From: JBBSUQ01 sp964389755
GTDB taxonomy: Bacteria > Bacteroidota > Bacteroidia > Flavobacteriales_D > Crocinitomicaceae
Length of the DNA stretch: 64,000 nucleotides
Assembly: GCA_964389755.1 (NCBI GenBank)
Contig: CAYMEW010000014.1
Location: 25,073-89,072, forward strand
Direction of reading: 5' to 3'
The notes under the pieces are model-generated. The model worked only from the letters and a program-made list of their open reading frames with translations, ran no database searches and was not told the DNA's origin. The position numbers and the translations under genes are program-made. Below are positions 53,937-60,808 of the stretch, in pieces (the stretch's first letter is position 1; every line of letters begins with the position of its first letter).

Positions 53937-54740
53937 ATGAAAATGAGATTTTTAGTTACACTTTTTCTGGTTCTGGCTGCCTCCTTCTCCATGGCGACCA
54001 GTCTCTCTATTGAGGGAACTTACCAGGGAAAGAACCTCTACGTACAAAATCCCATGGATGACGATGGTTTCGGTTACTGTGCCACCAAGGCTACCGTAAA
54101 CGGGGACATTCTTCCCGGCGGGACGGGTATGGGAGCTTTTGAAATCGATTTCTCGCTTTTCAACATCGCGATCGGCGAACCGGTTTTTATCGAGATCGAA
54201 CACAATGACGGTTGCAAACCGAAGATCCTCAACCCGGAAGTGTTACTGCCGCGCAGTACCTTCGTGGTGACTTCGATCAATGTATCGGACAAAGGCCGGC
54301 TGACATGGAAAACCAAAGACGAGCAGGGGAAACTCCCGTTCGTGATCGAACAGTATCGCTGGAACAAATGGGTGGCAATCGGTGAAGTACAGGGGAAGGG
54401 TACTGCCGGAGATAACTCGTATGAATTTCAGGTGATTCCGCACTCGGGTGAAAACACGGTACGCGTGGTACAGGTAGACCATTCCGGAACCAAACGCAAA
54501 TCGGACGAAGTTAAGTTCATGTCTGACGTTCCTGTTGTCAGTAAATCACCGAGCCAGGTAAAGAACGAGATCACGTTTACAGCGAACGGCGTGCCCGTTG
54601 AAACGCGGTACGAGATTTACGATGCTTACGGAAACATTGTCAAAAAAGGAGTCGACAAAAAAGTGAATTGTGAAAACCTGTTGAAGGGAATTTACTACAT
54701 CAGTTTTGATAATACGGTCGACAAATTCATCAAGAAATAA
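53937..54740 (+). CDS. Secreted protein with T9SS-like C-terminal domain
   Basis: A 267-residue protein with a signal peptide (cleavage near Ser-Met-Ala-Thr, about residue 21). The middle is a beta-rich domain (L-S-I-E-G-T-Y-Q-G-K-N-L-Y-V at the start, F-E-I-D-F-S near 62). The last ~65 residues (V-K-N-E-I-T-F-T-A-N-G to a final K-F-I-K-K) have the G-N-I-V-K-K-G turn and C-terminal strands of a T9SS type A sorting domain, though with atypical spacing and without the PNP motif. Export by T9SS is therefore likely but not certain. Two in-frame ATGs are present at the start (53937 and 53943). Function is unknown; a strong terminator follows. Confidence 0.72.
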   Translation: MKMRFLVTLFLVLAASFSMATSLSIEGTYQGKNLYVQNPMDDDGFGYCATKATVNGDILPGGTGMGAFEIDFSLFNIAIGEPVFIEIEHNDGCKPKILNPEVLLPRSTFVVTSINVSDKGRLTWKTKDEQGKLPFVIEQYRWNKWVAIGEVQGKGTAGDNSYEFQVIPHSGENTVRVVQVDHSGTKRKSDEVKFMSDVPVVSKSPSQVKNEITFTANGVPVETRYEIYDAYGNIVKKGVDKKVNCENLLKGIYYISFDNTVDKFIKK

Positions 54741-54759
54741 TCAGCACACGCGATATGGA

Positions 54760-54789
54760 AAGCCCCGGGGAAACTTCGGGGCTTTTTTT
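54760..54789 (+). terminator. Rho-independent terminator after the secreted protein gene
   Basis: AAGCCCCG (54760-54767) pairs with CGGGGCTT (54777-54784) around a 9-base loop and is followed by seven T. The mce promoter begins only four bases later. Confidence 0.9.
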
Positions 54790-54792
54790 AGA

Positions 54793-54800
54793 TATCTTTG
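54793..54800 (+). promoter_or_regulatory. Promoter -7 element TATCTTTG four bases before the mce ATG
   Basis: Exact TAnnTTTG ending four bases before ATG 54805. Because a terminator ends at 54789, transcription of mce must begin here or later. Confidence 0.6.
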
Positions 54801-54804
54801 AACC

Positions 54805-55206
54805 ATGATCCGTAAAATTGAACACATCGGCATAGCCGTGAAAGACCTCGATACTTCCGTTAAACTTTACGAAAAATTGCTGGGAACGGCGTGCTATAAA
54901 ACCGAGCAGGTGGCATCAGAACAGGTCCAAACGGCCTTTTTTCAAGTGGGGGAGTCCAAGATCGAATTGCTACAGGCAACGGATCAGTCTTCCGCCATTG
55001 CCAAATTCCTCGAAAAAAATCGCGAAGGTTTCCACCACATAGCGTTTGATACGGATAATGTGGAAGCGGAGATCACGCGTTTACAGGAAGATGGTTTCGA
55101 GCTGATTCACCTGTCGCCGAAAGACGGCGCGGATAACAAGCGCATTGCGTTCCTGCATCCGAAATCGACAGGTTCTCTGCTTGTTGAACTCTGTCAGGAA
55201 AAATAA
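54805..55206 (+). CDS. mce: Methylmalonyl-CoA epimerase
   Basis: A 133-residue VOC-superfamily metalloenzyme that interconverts (R)- and (S)-methylmalonyl-CoA in propionate metabolism. It has two beta-alpha-beta-beta-beta modules. The first opens with I-E-H-I-G-I-A-V-K-D-L-D (metal ligand H7), the second with F-H-H-I-A-F-D-T-D near 76-84, and there are Glu ligands in E-L-L-Q-A-T-D and the terminal V-E-L-C-Q. The length is typical. Its position directly behind a terminator, with a -7 element four bases before the ATG, indicates a leaderless mRNA. The mutase genes are not in the window. It overlaps the convergent HAD gene by 13 bases. Confidence 0.94.
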   Translation: MIRKIEHIGIAVKDLDTSVKLYEKLLGTACYKTEQVASEQVQTAFFQVGESKIELLQATDQSSAIAKFLEKNREGFHHIAFDTDNVEAEITRLQEDGFELIHLSPKDGADNKRIAFLHPKSTGSLLVELCQEK

Positions 55207-55808
55207 TCGCGTATATCTTTTCCTTTCTCCAGGTGAAGCGTTTGCAAGCCTACCGCCCTTGCACTTTCAATATGCCGGATCGTATCATCTATAAAAAGGG
55301 TGTTTTCCGGGACTAAGTCGTTTTCACGGCATACGTGCAGAAAGATCTCCTCGTCCGGTTTGCGCATTCCAAGCTCGTGCGAGAGGTAAATATGGGTGAA
55401 CAGTGAATTCCACGTGCTTTCAAAACCCGTTTCCCGAAAACGGCGGAGCACTTTTTCGTAGTGTATTTCATTGGTATTACTCAGCAGGAACACCGGTTTT
55501 TTGCGTGAAAGTTCACGAATGAGTTCGAGTCGTTCGACCGGAAAATCGAGGATCATTGCATTCCAGGCATGAACCACCTGGTTGGCGCTTACACTAACCG
55601 GGATCAGGTCCAGGAGTTTATTGATAAAAGCCATGGGTGAGATCCGGCCGGTTTCGAACCGGTCGAACAGCTGCGACTGTGCAGCCTGCGAATACAACTC
55701 GTCGAAATTGGAACAGCCAAGCGCACGAAATGCGTCTGCCGTACGTTCATAATCGATGTTGAGGATCACTCCTCCAAGGTCAAAAATAAGTGCTTCCGGT
55801 GCTTTCAT
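55194..55808 (-). CDS. HAD-superfamily hydrolase, YihX/haloacid dehalogenase type
   Basis: A 204-residue HAD phosphatase. Motif I is D10-L-G-G-V-I (nucleophile D10, although the second Asp is replaced by Gly as in the YihX branch), motif II is L-L-S-N-T-N near 107, and motif IV is F-I-D-D-T near 172. A helical cap lies between motifs I and II. The substrate is unknown; sugar phosphates are common for this group. A TATTTTTG element lies four bases before the ATG, so a leaderless transcript is likely. It is convergent with mce. Confidence 0.88.
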   Translation of the reverse strand: MKAPEALIFDLGGVILNIDYERTADAFRALGCSNFDELYSQAAQSQLFDRFETGRISPMAFINKLLDLIPVSVSANQVVHAWNAMILDFPVERLELIRELSRKKPVFLLSNTNEIHYEKVLRRFRETGFESTWNSLFTHIYLSHELGMRKPDEEIFLHVCRENDLVPENTLFIDDTIRHIESARAVGLQTLHLEKGKDIRDYFS

Positions 55809-55812
55809 ACAT

Positions 55813-55820
55813 CAAAAATA
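55813..55820 (-). promoter_or_regulatory. Promoter -7 element TATTTTTG four bases before the HAD gene
   Basis: Exact TAnnTTTG on the minus strand with four bases before ATG 55808. The terminator of the upstream YceI gene (55822-55855) ends two bases before it, so the HAD gene must have its own start here. Confidence 0.55.
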
Positions 55821-55821
55821 A

Positions 55822-55855
55822 AAAAAGTCACCTACCGGATGGCAGATGACTTTTT
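55822..55855 (-). terminator. Terminator between the YceI and HAD genes
   Basis: AAAAAGTCA (55822-55830) pairs with TGACTTTTT (55847-55855), extended by an imperfect inner stem. A-tracts and T-tracts on both sides make it work on either strand; on the minus strand it ends the YceI gene. Confidence 0.75.
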
Positions 55856-55877
55856 ACACGTGTATTATGTGCAGAAA

Positions 55878-56483
55878 TTACTGCTTGTTCATTTCAATTT
55901 TGAGGTTGTAAGAAACGAGTGGCTGGATCGGTTCCTGACCTTCCTGAACCTGCATGCCCGGCATGTTAAGTTCTTTGAAGTCCACGTCAAATTTCCCGGT
56001 AATCCACGCTTTGTCGTCGCTCAGTTTGATGTCTGCATCAATCGTTTTGTCGAGGTCTTTTCCAAGAACGTTCATCTTCACTTCGAGTTTACCGTCTTTG
56101 TAAGAACCGAGCGTCACTTTCACGTCTTTGTAGTTCTTTACATTGAAGAAATACGGCCCCTGCAGGTGTGCGGAAAGCGTGTCGTTCTTTACCTGGTCGA
56201 GGTTCGGATCCTCCGCTTTGATCGTACTCATGTCAAGTGTAAAGTTACCGGAGATCAGTTCTTCTCCTTTCATGGTCATTTGACCGTCGCTGAACCAAAC
56301 TTTCCCGGTGTGGAAATAGTTTTCGTTCTTTTGGCCTTTCCATTCGAGTGTGGAAGCTTCTTTGTCAATTACATAAGTTGCTTCTTCAGCCTGCGGGTTC
56401 TCTTCAACTCCGTCGGCTTTTTCGGCGCACGATGCAGCGGATACAGCTACTGCGGCCATCAAGAGAAATTTAAACGCTTTCAT
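55878..56483 (-). CDS. YceI-family lipoprotein
   Basis: A 201-residue predicted lipoprotein with lipobox A-A-S-C (Cys at about 19). It then has a YceI lipocalin-like barrel: Y-V-I-D-K-E-A-S-T-L-E-W-K-G near 37, then the G-x-V-W-F-S-D-G-Q-M strand, and N-F-T-L-D-M-S-T-I near 80. YceI proteins bind isoprenoids or similar amphiphiles in the periplasm. The precise ligand is unknown. A TACCTTTG element lies 27 bases before the ATG. Confidence 0.92.
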   Translation of the reverse strand: MKAFKFLLMAAVAVSAASCAEKADGVEENPQAEEATYVIDKEASTLEWKGQKNENYFHTGKVWFSDGQMTMKGEELISGNFTLDMSTIKAEDPNLDQVKNDTLSAHLQGPYFFNVKNYKDVKVTLGSYKDGKLEVKMNVLGKDLDKTIDADIKLSDDKAWITGKFDVDFKELNMPGMQVQEGQEPIQPLVSYNLKIEMNKQ

Positions 56484-56510
56484 TTAATTTTTGTTTTTTT
56501 GTGTTCCGGA

Positions 56511-56518
56511 CAAAGGTA
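56511..56518 (-). promoter_or_regulatory. Promoter -7 element TACCTTTG for the YceI gene
   Basis: Exact TAnnTTTG on the minus strand, 27 bases before ATG 56483. Confidence 0.55.
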
Positions 56519-56610
56519 AACGAAATAACTTACCATGGTAATTATATAGGAATTTTTAACAAAAAATCACTGCTTTTGTCCTGCTTTTTTAGTATAATGA
56601 ACTCTTGATT

Positions 56611-57366
56611 ATGAAATTATTCGTAGACGAAAATCGCTATATCGACACCCGCGAAGCACTGGATATTTCGCTTCCCTTATCCGATACGGATCAAAATCCG
56701 CTGGCGTGGTACCTCGACCGGCCGGTGTTTGAGCCGGTCATTTCCGATGCCTTTGTCGGGTCTGTAAATCTCGGCGGCTCCGTAAACTTTCGGACAATCC
56801 GTTTTAATCCGCACGGTCACGGCACGCACACGGAGTGTCTCGGGCACATTACGCAGGAAATTCATTCGGTAAACCGAACGATGACGGAATTCTTTTTTTC
56901 CTGCCGCGTCCTGAGTGTACACCCGGAAGTGTTTTTTAACGAACGCTTCGGCGAGGAAGATCAGGTTATTCGTCCGGAGGCTTTTGCGGCTCTTGAAGGC
57001 TTTCGCTTTGATGCACTGGTAATCCGAACCATGCCTAACGAACCTGAAAAACGCTCGGCACATTACTCGGCGACCAATCCGCCGTACCTGGATGTGCGCT
57101 GCTTTGAAGTATTCGAACGAGCAGGAATTCGTCATCTGCTGATAGACATGCCGTCGGTAGACCGGGAGAATGACAACGGAGAACTCGCCGGGCATCATGC
57201 TTTCTGGAATGTTCCGCAAAGACCGGCTTTTGACAAAACGATAACCGAGTTGATCTACGTGGAACCGGCCATCCTGGACGGCGACTACATCCTGGAACTC
57301 CAGGTGGCGGCCTTTGAAAATGATGCTGCACCTTCGAGACCAGTGCTCTACAAAATTTACGAGTAA
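56611..57366 (+). CDS. Cyclase-family (kynurenine-formamidase-like) hydrolase
   Basis: A 251-residue protein of the cyclase family, metal-dependent hydrolases that include bacterial kynurenine formamidase. The signature H-G-H-G-T-H-T-E-C-L-G-H (about 70-81) carries the His and Glu metal ligands, and the second site is H-L-L-I-D-M-P-S-V-D-R near 177 with G-H-H-A-F-W downstream. The substrate cannot be fixed; no tryptophan-degradation genes adjoin it. The ATG at 56611 is used; a TTG two codons earlier is also in frame. Confidence 0.88.
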   Translation: MKLFVDENRYIDTREALDISLPLSDTDQNPLAWYLDRPVFEPVISDAFVGSVNLGGSVNFRTIRFNPHGHGTHTECLGHITQEIHSVNRTMTEFFFSCRVLSVHPEVFFNERFGEEDQVIRPEAFAALEGFRFDALVIRTMPNEPEKRSAHYSATNPPYLDVRCFEVFERAGIRHLLIDMPSVDRENDNGELAGHHAFWNVPQRPAFDKTITELIYVEPAILDGDYILELQVAAFENDAAPSRPVLYKIYE

Positions 57367-57392
57367 AAAAAAGATCGGTCCGAAGACCGATC
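57365..57392 (-). terminator. Hairpin terminator between the cyclase gene and the ncRNA
   Basis: A perfect 8-bp stem GATCGGTC (57373-57380)/GACCGATC (57385-57392) has the loop CGAA. On the minus strand a run of eight U follows, so it mainly stops leftward transcription. It overlaps the cyclase stop region. Confidence 0.8.
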
Positions 57393-57434
57393 CTTGTGAA
57401 TAGTATGTAGTTTAATTTAAGACCTTTCTGGTTC

Positions 57435-57644
57435 AAAAAAATCAGGTTATTTCTTAGATTATTATAGAATGCGTTTTTTTCTTTCTATAGTGGTCGAAAA
57501 ACGTTTATCAAAAAATAAGAACTGTTATACTCTTTAATCAAACTAGAAAATGAAAACTGCCTCTCCAAGCAGGTATTTTTCAACAAACAAGCTAAATTAA
57601 ACAACCTAAACTTTGAAATAACCTGATTTTATTCTCCTTATTTC
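57435..57644 (-). ncRNA. Candidate 6S-like structured RNA
   Basis: In the only intergenic region longer than 300 bases (57367-57739) there is a self-contained minus-strand unit. It has a perfect TATATTTG (57651-57658), then a predicted transcript of about 200-210 nt. Its 5' part AAAATCAGGTTATTTC, complementary to 57615-57630, pairs perfectly over 16 bp with the 3' part (57438-57453), and U residues follow at once (A-run 57435-57441). Inside are a CGTTTTT/AAAAACG hairpin (57472-57503) and a CTGC/GCAG hairpin (about 57557-57572). A long closing stem around a large, mostly open interior with a promoter-like 3' arm is the 6S RNA plan. No open reading frame is present. The identity as 6S is inference; the structure is seen. 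The 57654-57739 flank shows nothing else. Confidence 0.55.
57438..57630. repeat. 16-bp perfect inverted repeat closing the ncRNA
   Basis: The 16 bases at 57438-57453 are the exact reverse complement of 57615-57630, with 161 bases between. No target-site duplication is visible outside, which argues against a MITE. Confidence 0.9.
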
Positions 57645-57650
57645 TTGAAT

Positions 57651-57658
57651 CAAATATA
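57651..57658 (-). promoter_or_regulatory. Promoter -7 element TATATTTG of the candidate ncRNA
   Basis: Exact TAnnTTTG on the minus strand, placed so that transcription would begin a few bases before the long inverted repeat. A TTTG lies 25 bases further upstream (57684-57687), longer than the usual spacing. Confidence 0.55.
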
Positions 57659-57739
57659 GGACGAATCAACGGTTATTTTCGACCAAATGAATATTTGACG
57701 CTTACGGATGAAAATAACCCCTCGCTCGTTTAGCGAAAC

Positions 57740-58483
57740 TTAAAGACTTTCGAGCATTTTAAAGAATAGTTCGCGTTTCGACGGTGAAAGCGGAATTTCC
57801 GAACCGTCCTTCAAAACAACCGAACCTCCCTGTCCTTTATCGAAACGGTCGACGTAGTTCAGGTTGATGATGTGTGATTGTTGTACCCGCATGAACTGCT
57901 GTCCACACAGGAGGTTCTCAAATTCTTTAAGAGTCTTCGAAACAAGGATCTTTTTCCCTTCTTTGAGAAAGAAAGAAGTGTAGTTCCGGTCTGCTTCGCA
58001 GCGAATGATATTATCAAGTTCGATTACGTGGACACTTTCCTGTGTTTTAAGCACCAGTTTTCGACGCTGGTTGTGTTGCAGGTTGTGATTGAGCGCATCA
58101 AACTGGCTTTCGCGCGGATAATTGCGTGTTTCAACCGCGCGTTTCACAGCCGTTTCCAGCTCTTCGGGATCGACCGGTTTCAGGATGTAGTCAAGTGCAC
58201 TGAACTTAATGGCTTTGATTGCATATTCCTGATGCGCCGTAATAAAGATAACCTCGAAACTTTTTTCGTCGAATGCTCGCAGTACATCGAAGCCGGAACC
58301 GTCAGGCATTTGTATGTCGAGAAAAACAAGGTCGGGTTTGTGTTGCCGGATTGCCTCGATCCCCGATTTGACGTTTTCTCCGGCGGGGATCGCTTCGATT
58401 TCAAGACCGAATGAATTGATCATATTGGCAATCAGCTCACGCGTTTTTTTTTCGTCGTCTATTACAAGGGCCTTTTTCTTCAT
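57740..58483 (-). CDS. LytTR-family response regulator
   Basis: A 247-residue transcription regulator. The receiver domain (about 4-120) has the acidic pair D-D in V-I-D-D-E-K, the phosphorylated D56 in F-L-D-I-Q-M-P-D-G and the Lys of Y-I-L-K-P near 107. The C-terminal LytTR DNA-binding domain (about 145-245) has I-R-C-E-A-D-R-N-Y-T, then Q-Q-S-H-I-I-N-L-N-Y-V. It is 19 bases behind the sensor kinase gene and is its partner. Target genes are unknown; it may act on its own promoter. Confidence 0.95.
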   Translation of the reverse strand: MKKKALVIDDEKKTRELIANMINSFGLEIEAIPAGENVKSGIEAIRQHKPDLVFLDIQMPDGSGFDVLRAFDEKSFEVIFITAHQEYAIKAIKFSALDYILKPVDPEELETAVKRAVETRNYPRESQFDALNHNLQHNQRRKLVLKTQESVHVIELDNIIRCEADRNYTSFFLKEGKKILVSKTLKEFENLLCGQQFMRVQQSHIINLNYVDRFDKGQGGSVVLKDGSEIPLSPSKRELFFKMLESL

Positions 58484-58502
58484 AATGGATGGTATTCTGG
58501 GC

Positions 58503-60704
58503 TCAGGCTTCTGTCCGGTACGGTAGCGAAATTAATACTTTTGTTCCGGTTTCCAAAGCTTTATTTAAATCTTCAATGACCAGTTTTCCAGTGGTCTTGT
58601 ATTTGTAATTCAGGTTGTCGATCCGCTTGCGCGTAATTTTCATGGCCATGCTTTTGTGTTCCTTACTTTTTTTATTCTGCTCGGAAATTTTACGGCCGAC
58701 CCCGTTATCCTCGATCCGTATTTGCAACATGCTGTTTTCCTTGTAGAACTGGACGAAAATATACCCGTTCTCAGCCAGGTGCAGCTGTCCGTGTTCGATC
58801 GCATTTTCAATAAACGGCTGCGTGATCATCGGCGGGATAACCACGTTTTCATCGAATAGTTCGGGTTGTGCCATTACCTGGAACTCAAAGCGATCTTCGA
58901 AACGCAGTTTTTGGGTTTCCAAATACTTTTGAAGGATCTCAATCTCTGTTTCCAGGGGGATGAACTCCTTCGGTGAATTTTCGAGGATCAGGCGCATGAG
59001 TCGCGAAAAGTTTACCAGGAATCTGGAAGAGCGGGCCGTGTCATTTTCGAAAATATAACTCTGGATCACGGACATGGCGTTGAAAACGAAGTGGGGATTC
59101 ATCTGCGCCCGAAGGAGCGTCTGCGACATTTCCGCCTCGCGTTGTTTTTGTTTGATTTTTGTCTGGTTGAAACGATAGAAGGTGATCACGCCGGCCAGGA
59201 TCAGGATGATCGTAAAACCAAGAATGATGTATTTTTGAAAATTGTTCTTCAACTCGATGTTTTCGAGCCGGGCGGTCGTTAATTCGCGGTCTTTTGCCTG
59301 CCGTTCGATAGAGTCAGCCTGGATGGTGATCAGTTGTTCGCGTTGTTCGGCTTTATAAAGTTCACTCAGTTCGGCAATCTTCGTGGAAGCCTGAACACCG
59401 GCGGTGCTGTCCTGGTAATCCACGTACTGCTGCATGTAATGATAAGCTTCATCGTAATTTCCGAGGTGTTGATAAACCTGTGAAATGACGCGATAGGTAT
59501 TGAATATCTGGTTCTTCGAACCGATCTGTTTGCGGATTTCCACCGAGCGATTGAGGTAGTTGAGTGCATTCTCATATTTGCGCTGTTTCATGAAGACGGT
59601 CCCGACGTTATGATATACGCCTGCAATCTTCTCTTTGTTTCCGGTGGACTCATAGAAGACCAGCGATTTGTTGAAGTAGATCAGTGCCTGGTCGTTATCG
59701 TAAAGTTCGCGGTAAATGACCCCGAGGTTATTGTTGGCCTCGCCAAGCCCGTTAAAATCGTTTACGCGCGTGAGGAAACTGATTGCACGCAGGTGATATT
59801 CGCGCGCTGCATCGTAGTTTTTACGGTCTGTATAAATGGTTCCGAGATTCGTGTATGCAAGTGCAATCTGCCGGTCGTCGTGCAGGTTTATGGCATACTC
59901 GAGTGAACGCGTGAAATAGAATTCCGCATCATCGAGGTTTTTGATCTGCCGCTGGGATTGCCCGACTTCTCGGCTAAAGCGTGCCATGAGCGGCAGGTTG
60001 TTGTGTTCAATAGCCAGGCGTAGCCCGATCAGGTTTTTGGCAACACTCAGTTCCATCTGCCCGAAGTACTTGTAAATATCGGCCTGCACGCCGAAACAAC
60101 TTGCCAGCATCCCGCGATTTGCAGAACGCCGGCCGAACTGGATCGCTTCTTCCACAATGTAGAGGGCCGAATCCTTATTGTTCTGGCGCATGAAGTCCAG
60201 TGCTACCTGGTTGTAGACCCGCGCAAGCCGGATGTTATTACGGTCTTTTTTTGCAAACTGGTACGCTTTGGTGAAATAGGACCGGGCAACTTTGTGGTCT
60301 CCCTGGATCGAGTGATAAGTGCCGAGGAGATTGTAGATCTCGTATTGCACGCTGCTGCTGCCCACTTTACTGAGAAACGGCTGCAATGAAAGAATCTGGC
60401 GGAAATAGTTTTCCTGGTCACCCTGGATCTGGCTGATCTGTGTGGAGAAAAGCAGTGCCGCAAAACGAACCGAATCGTCGAAGTCGCGGCTCGTGGTGAG
60501 CAGTATACGACTGACGGAATCGGCCTTGTGGATATTGTGGTTCAGGTAATATTCTCCCAGCGCCAGCCTGCGAGAAAATTTTTTGCGGTCGTTCTGCTCC
60601 GTTTCAATCGATGTTTCCAACTCTTCTTCCAGGGAAGACTGCGCGCGAAGCGCACCCGGCAATTGTAGCAGGAGAATGAAGAAAAGCAGGTAAAACGATC
60701 GCAC
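58503..60704 (-). CDS. TPR-containing LytS-type sensor histidine kinase
   Basis: A 733-residue membrane kinase. Translation starts at GTG (60704) before a signal peptide that ends near Leu-Arg-Ala-Gln. The extracytoplasmic part is a series of TPR repeats (about 60-440; for example A-L-A-Y-T-N-L-G-T-I-Y near 285 and A-N-N-N-L-G-V-I-Y-R-E-L-Y-D near 322). A coiled coil and one membrane segment (about 492-512) lead to the His_kinase domain, with the phosphoacceptor H538 in Q-M-N-P-H-F-V-F-N and an HATPase with F-I-E-N-A-I-E-H-G and E-D-N-G-V-G-R. It transfers phosphate to the adjacent LytTR regulator. The signal sensed by the TPRs, probably a protein, is unknown. It is divergent from leuS. Confidence 0.94.
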   Translation of the reverse strand: MRSFYLLFFILLLQLPGALRAQSSLEEELETSIETEQNDRKKFSRRLALGEYYLNHNIHKADSVSRILLTTSRDFDDSVRFAALLFSTQISQIQGDQENYFRQILSLQPFLSKVGSSSVQYEIYNLLGTYHSIQGDHKVARSYFTKAYQFAKKDRNNIRLARVYNQVALDFMRQNNKDSALYIVEEAIQFGRRSANRGMLASCFGVQADIYKYFGQMELSVAKNLIGLRLAIEHNNLPLMARFSREVGQSQRQIKNLDDAEFYFTRSLEYAINLHDDRQIALAYTNLGTIYTDRKNYDAAREYHLRAISFLTRVNDFNGLGEANNNLGVIYRELYDNDQALIYFNKSLVFYESTGNKEKIAGVYHNVGTVFMKQRKYENALNYLNRSVEIRKQIGSKNQIFNTYRVISQVYQHLGNYDEAYHYMQQYVDYQDSTAGVQASTKIAELSELYKAEQREQLITIQADSIERQAKDRELTTARLENIELKNNFQKYIILGFTIILILAGVITFYRFNQTKIKQKQREAEMSQTLLRAQMNPHFVFNAMSVIQSYIFENDTARSSRFLVNFSRLMRLILENSPKEFIPLETEIEILQKYLETQKLRFEDRFEFQVMAQPELFDENVVIPPMITQPFIENAIEHGQLHLAENGYIFVQFYKENSMLQIRIEDNGVGRKISEQNKKSKEHKSMAMKITRKRIDNLNYKYKTTGKLVIEDLNKALETGTKVLISLPYRTEA

Positions 60705-60776
60705 TTTTGGAATTTAATTCAAATAAAGATAACATTTTTCAAAAAGAACGGCATGGAATAGCTCCGTATTTCGTCT

Positions 60777-60784
60777 TATCTTTG
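60777..60784 (+). promoter_or_regulatory. Promoter -7 element TATCTTTG for leuS
   Basis: Exact TAnnTTTG, 24 bases before the leuS ATG at 60809. It supports that start rather than the upstream in-frame extension. Confidence 0.55.
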
Positions 60785-60808
60785 CTGGTTAAAAAACCGA
60801 TCAGCGCA

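Noticed and set aside
57438..57630. The inverted repeat as a MITE or small insertion element
   Set aside because: There is no target duplication, no second copy in the window, and a promoter and U-run fit an RNA gene better.
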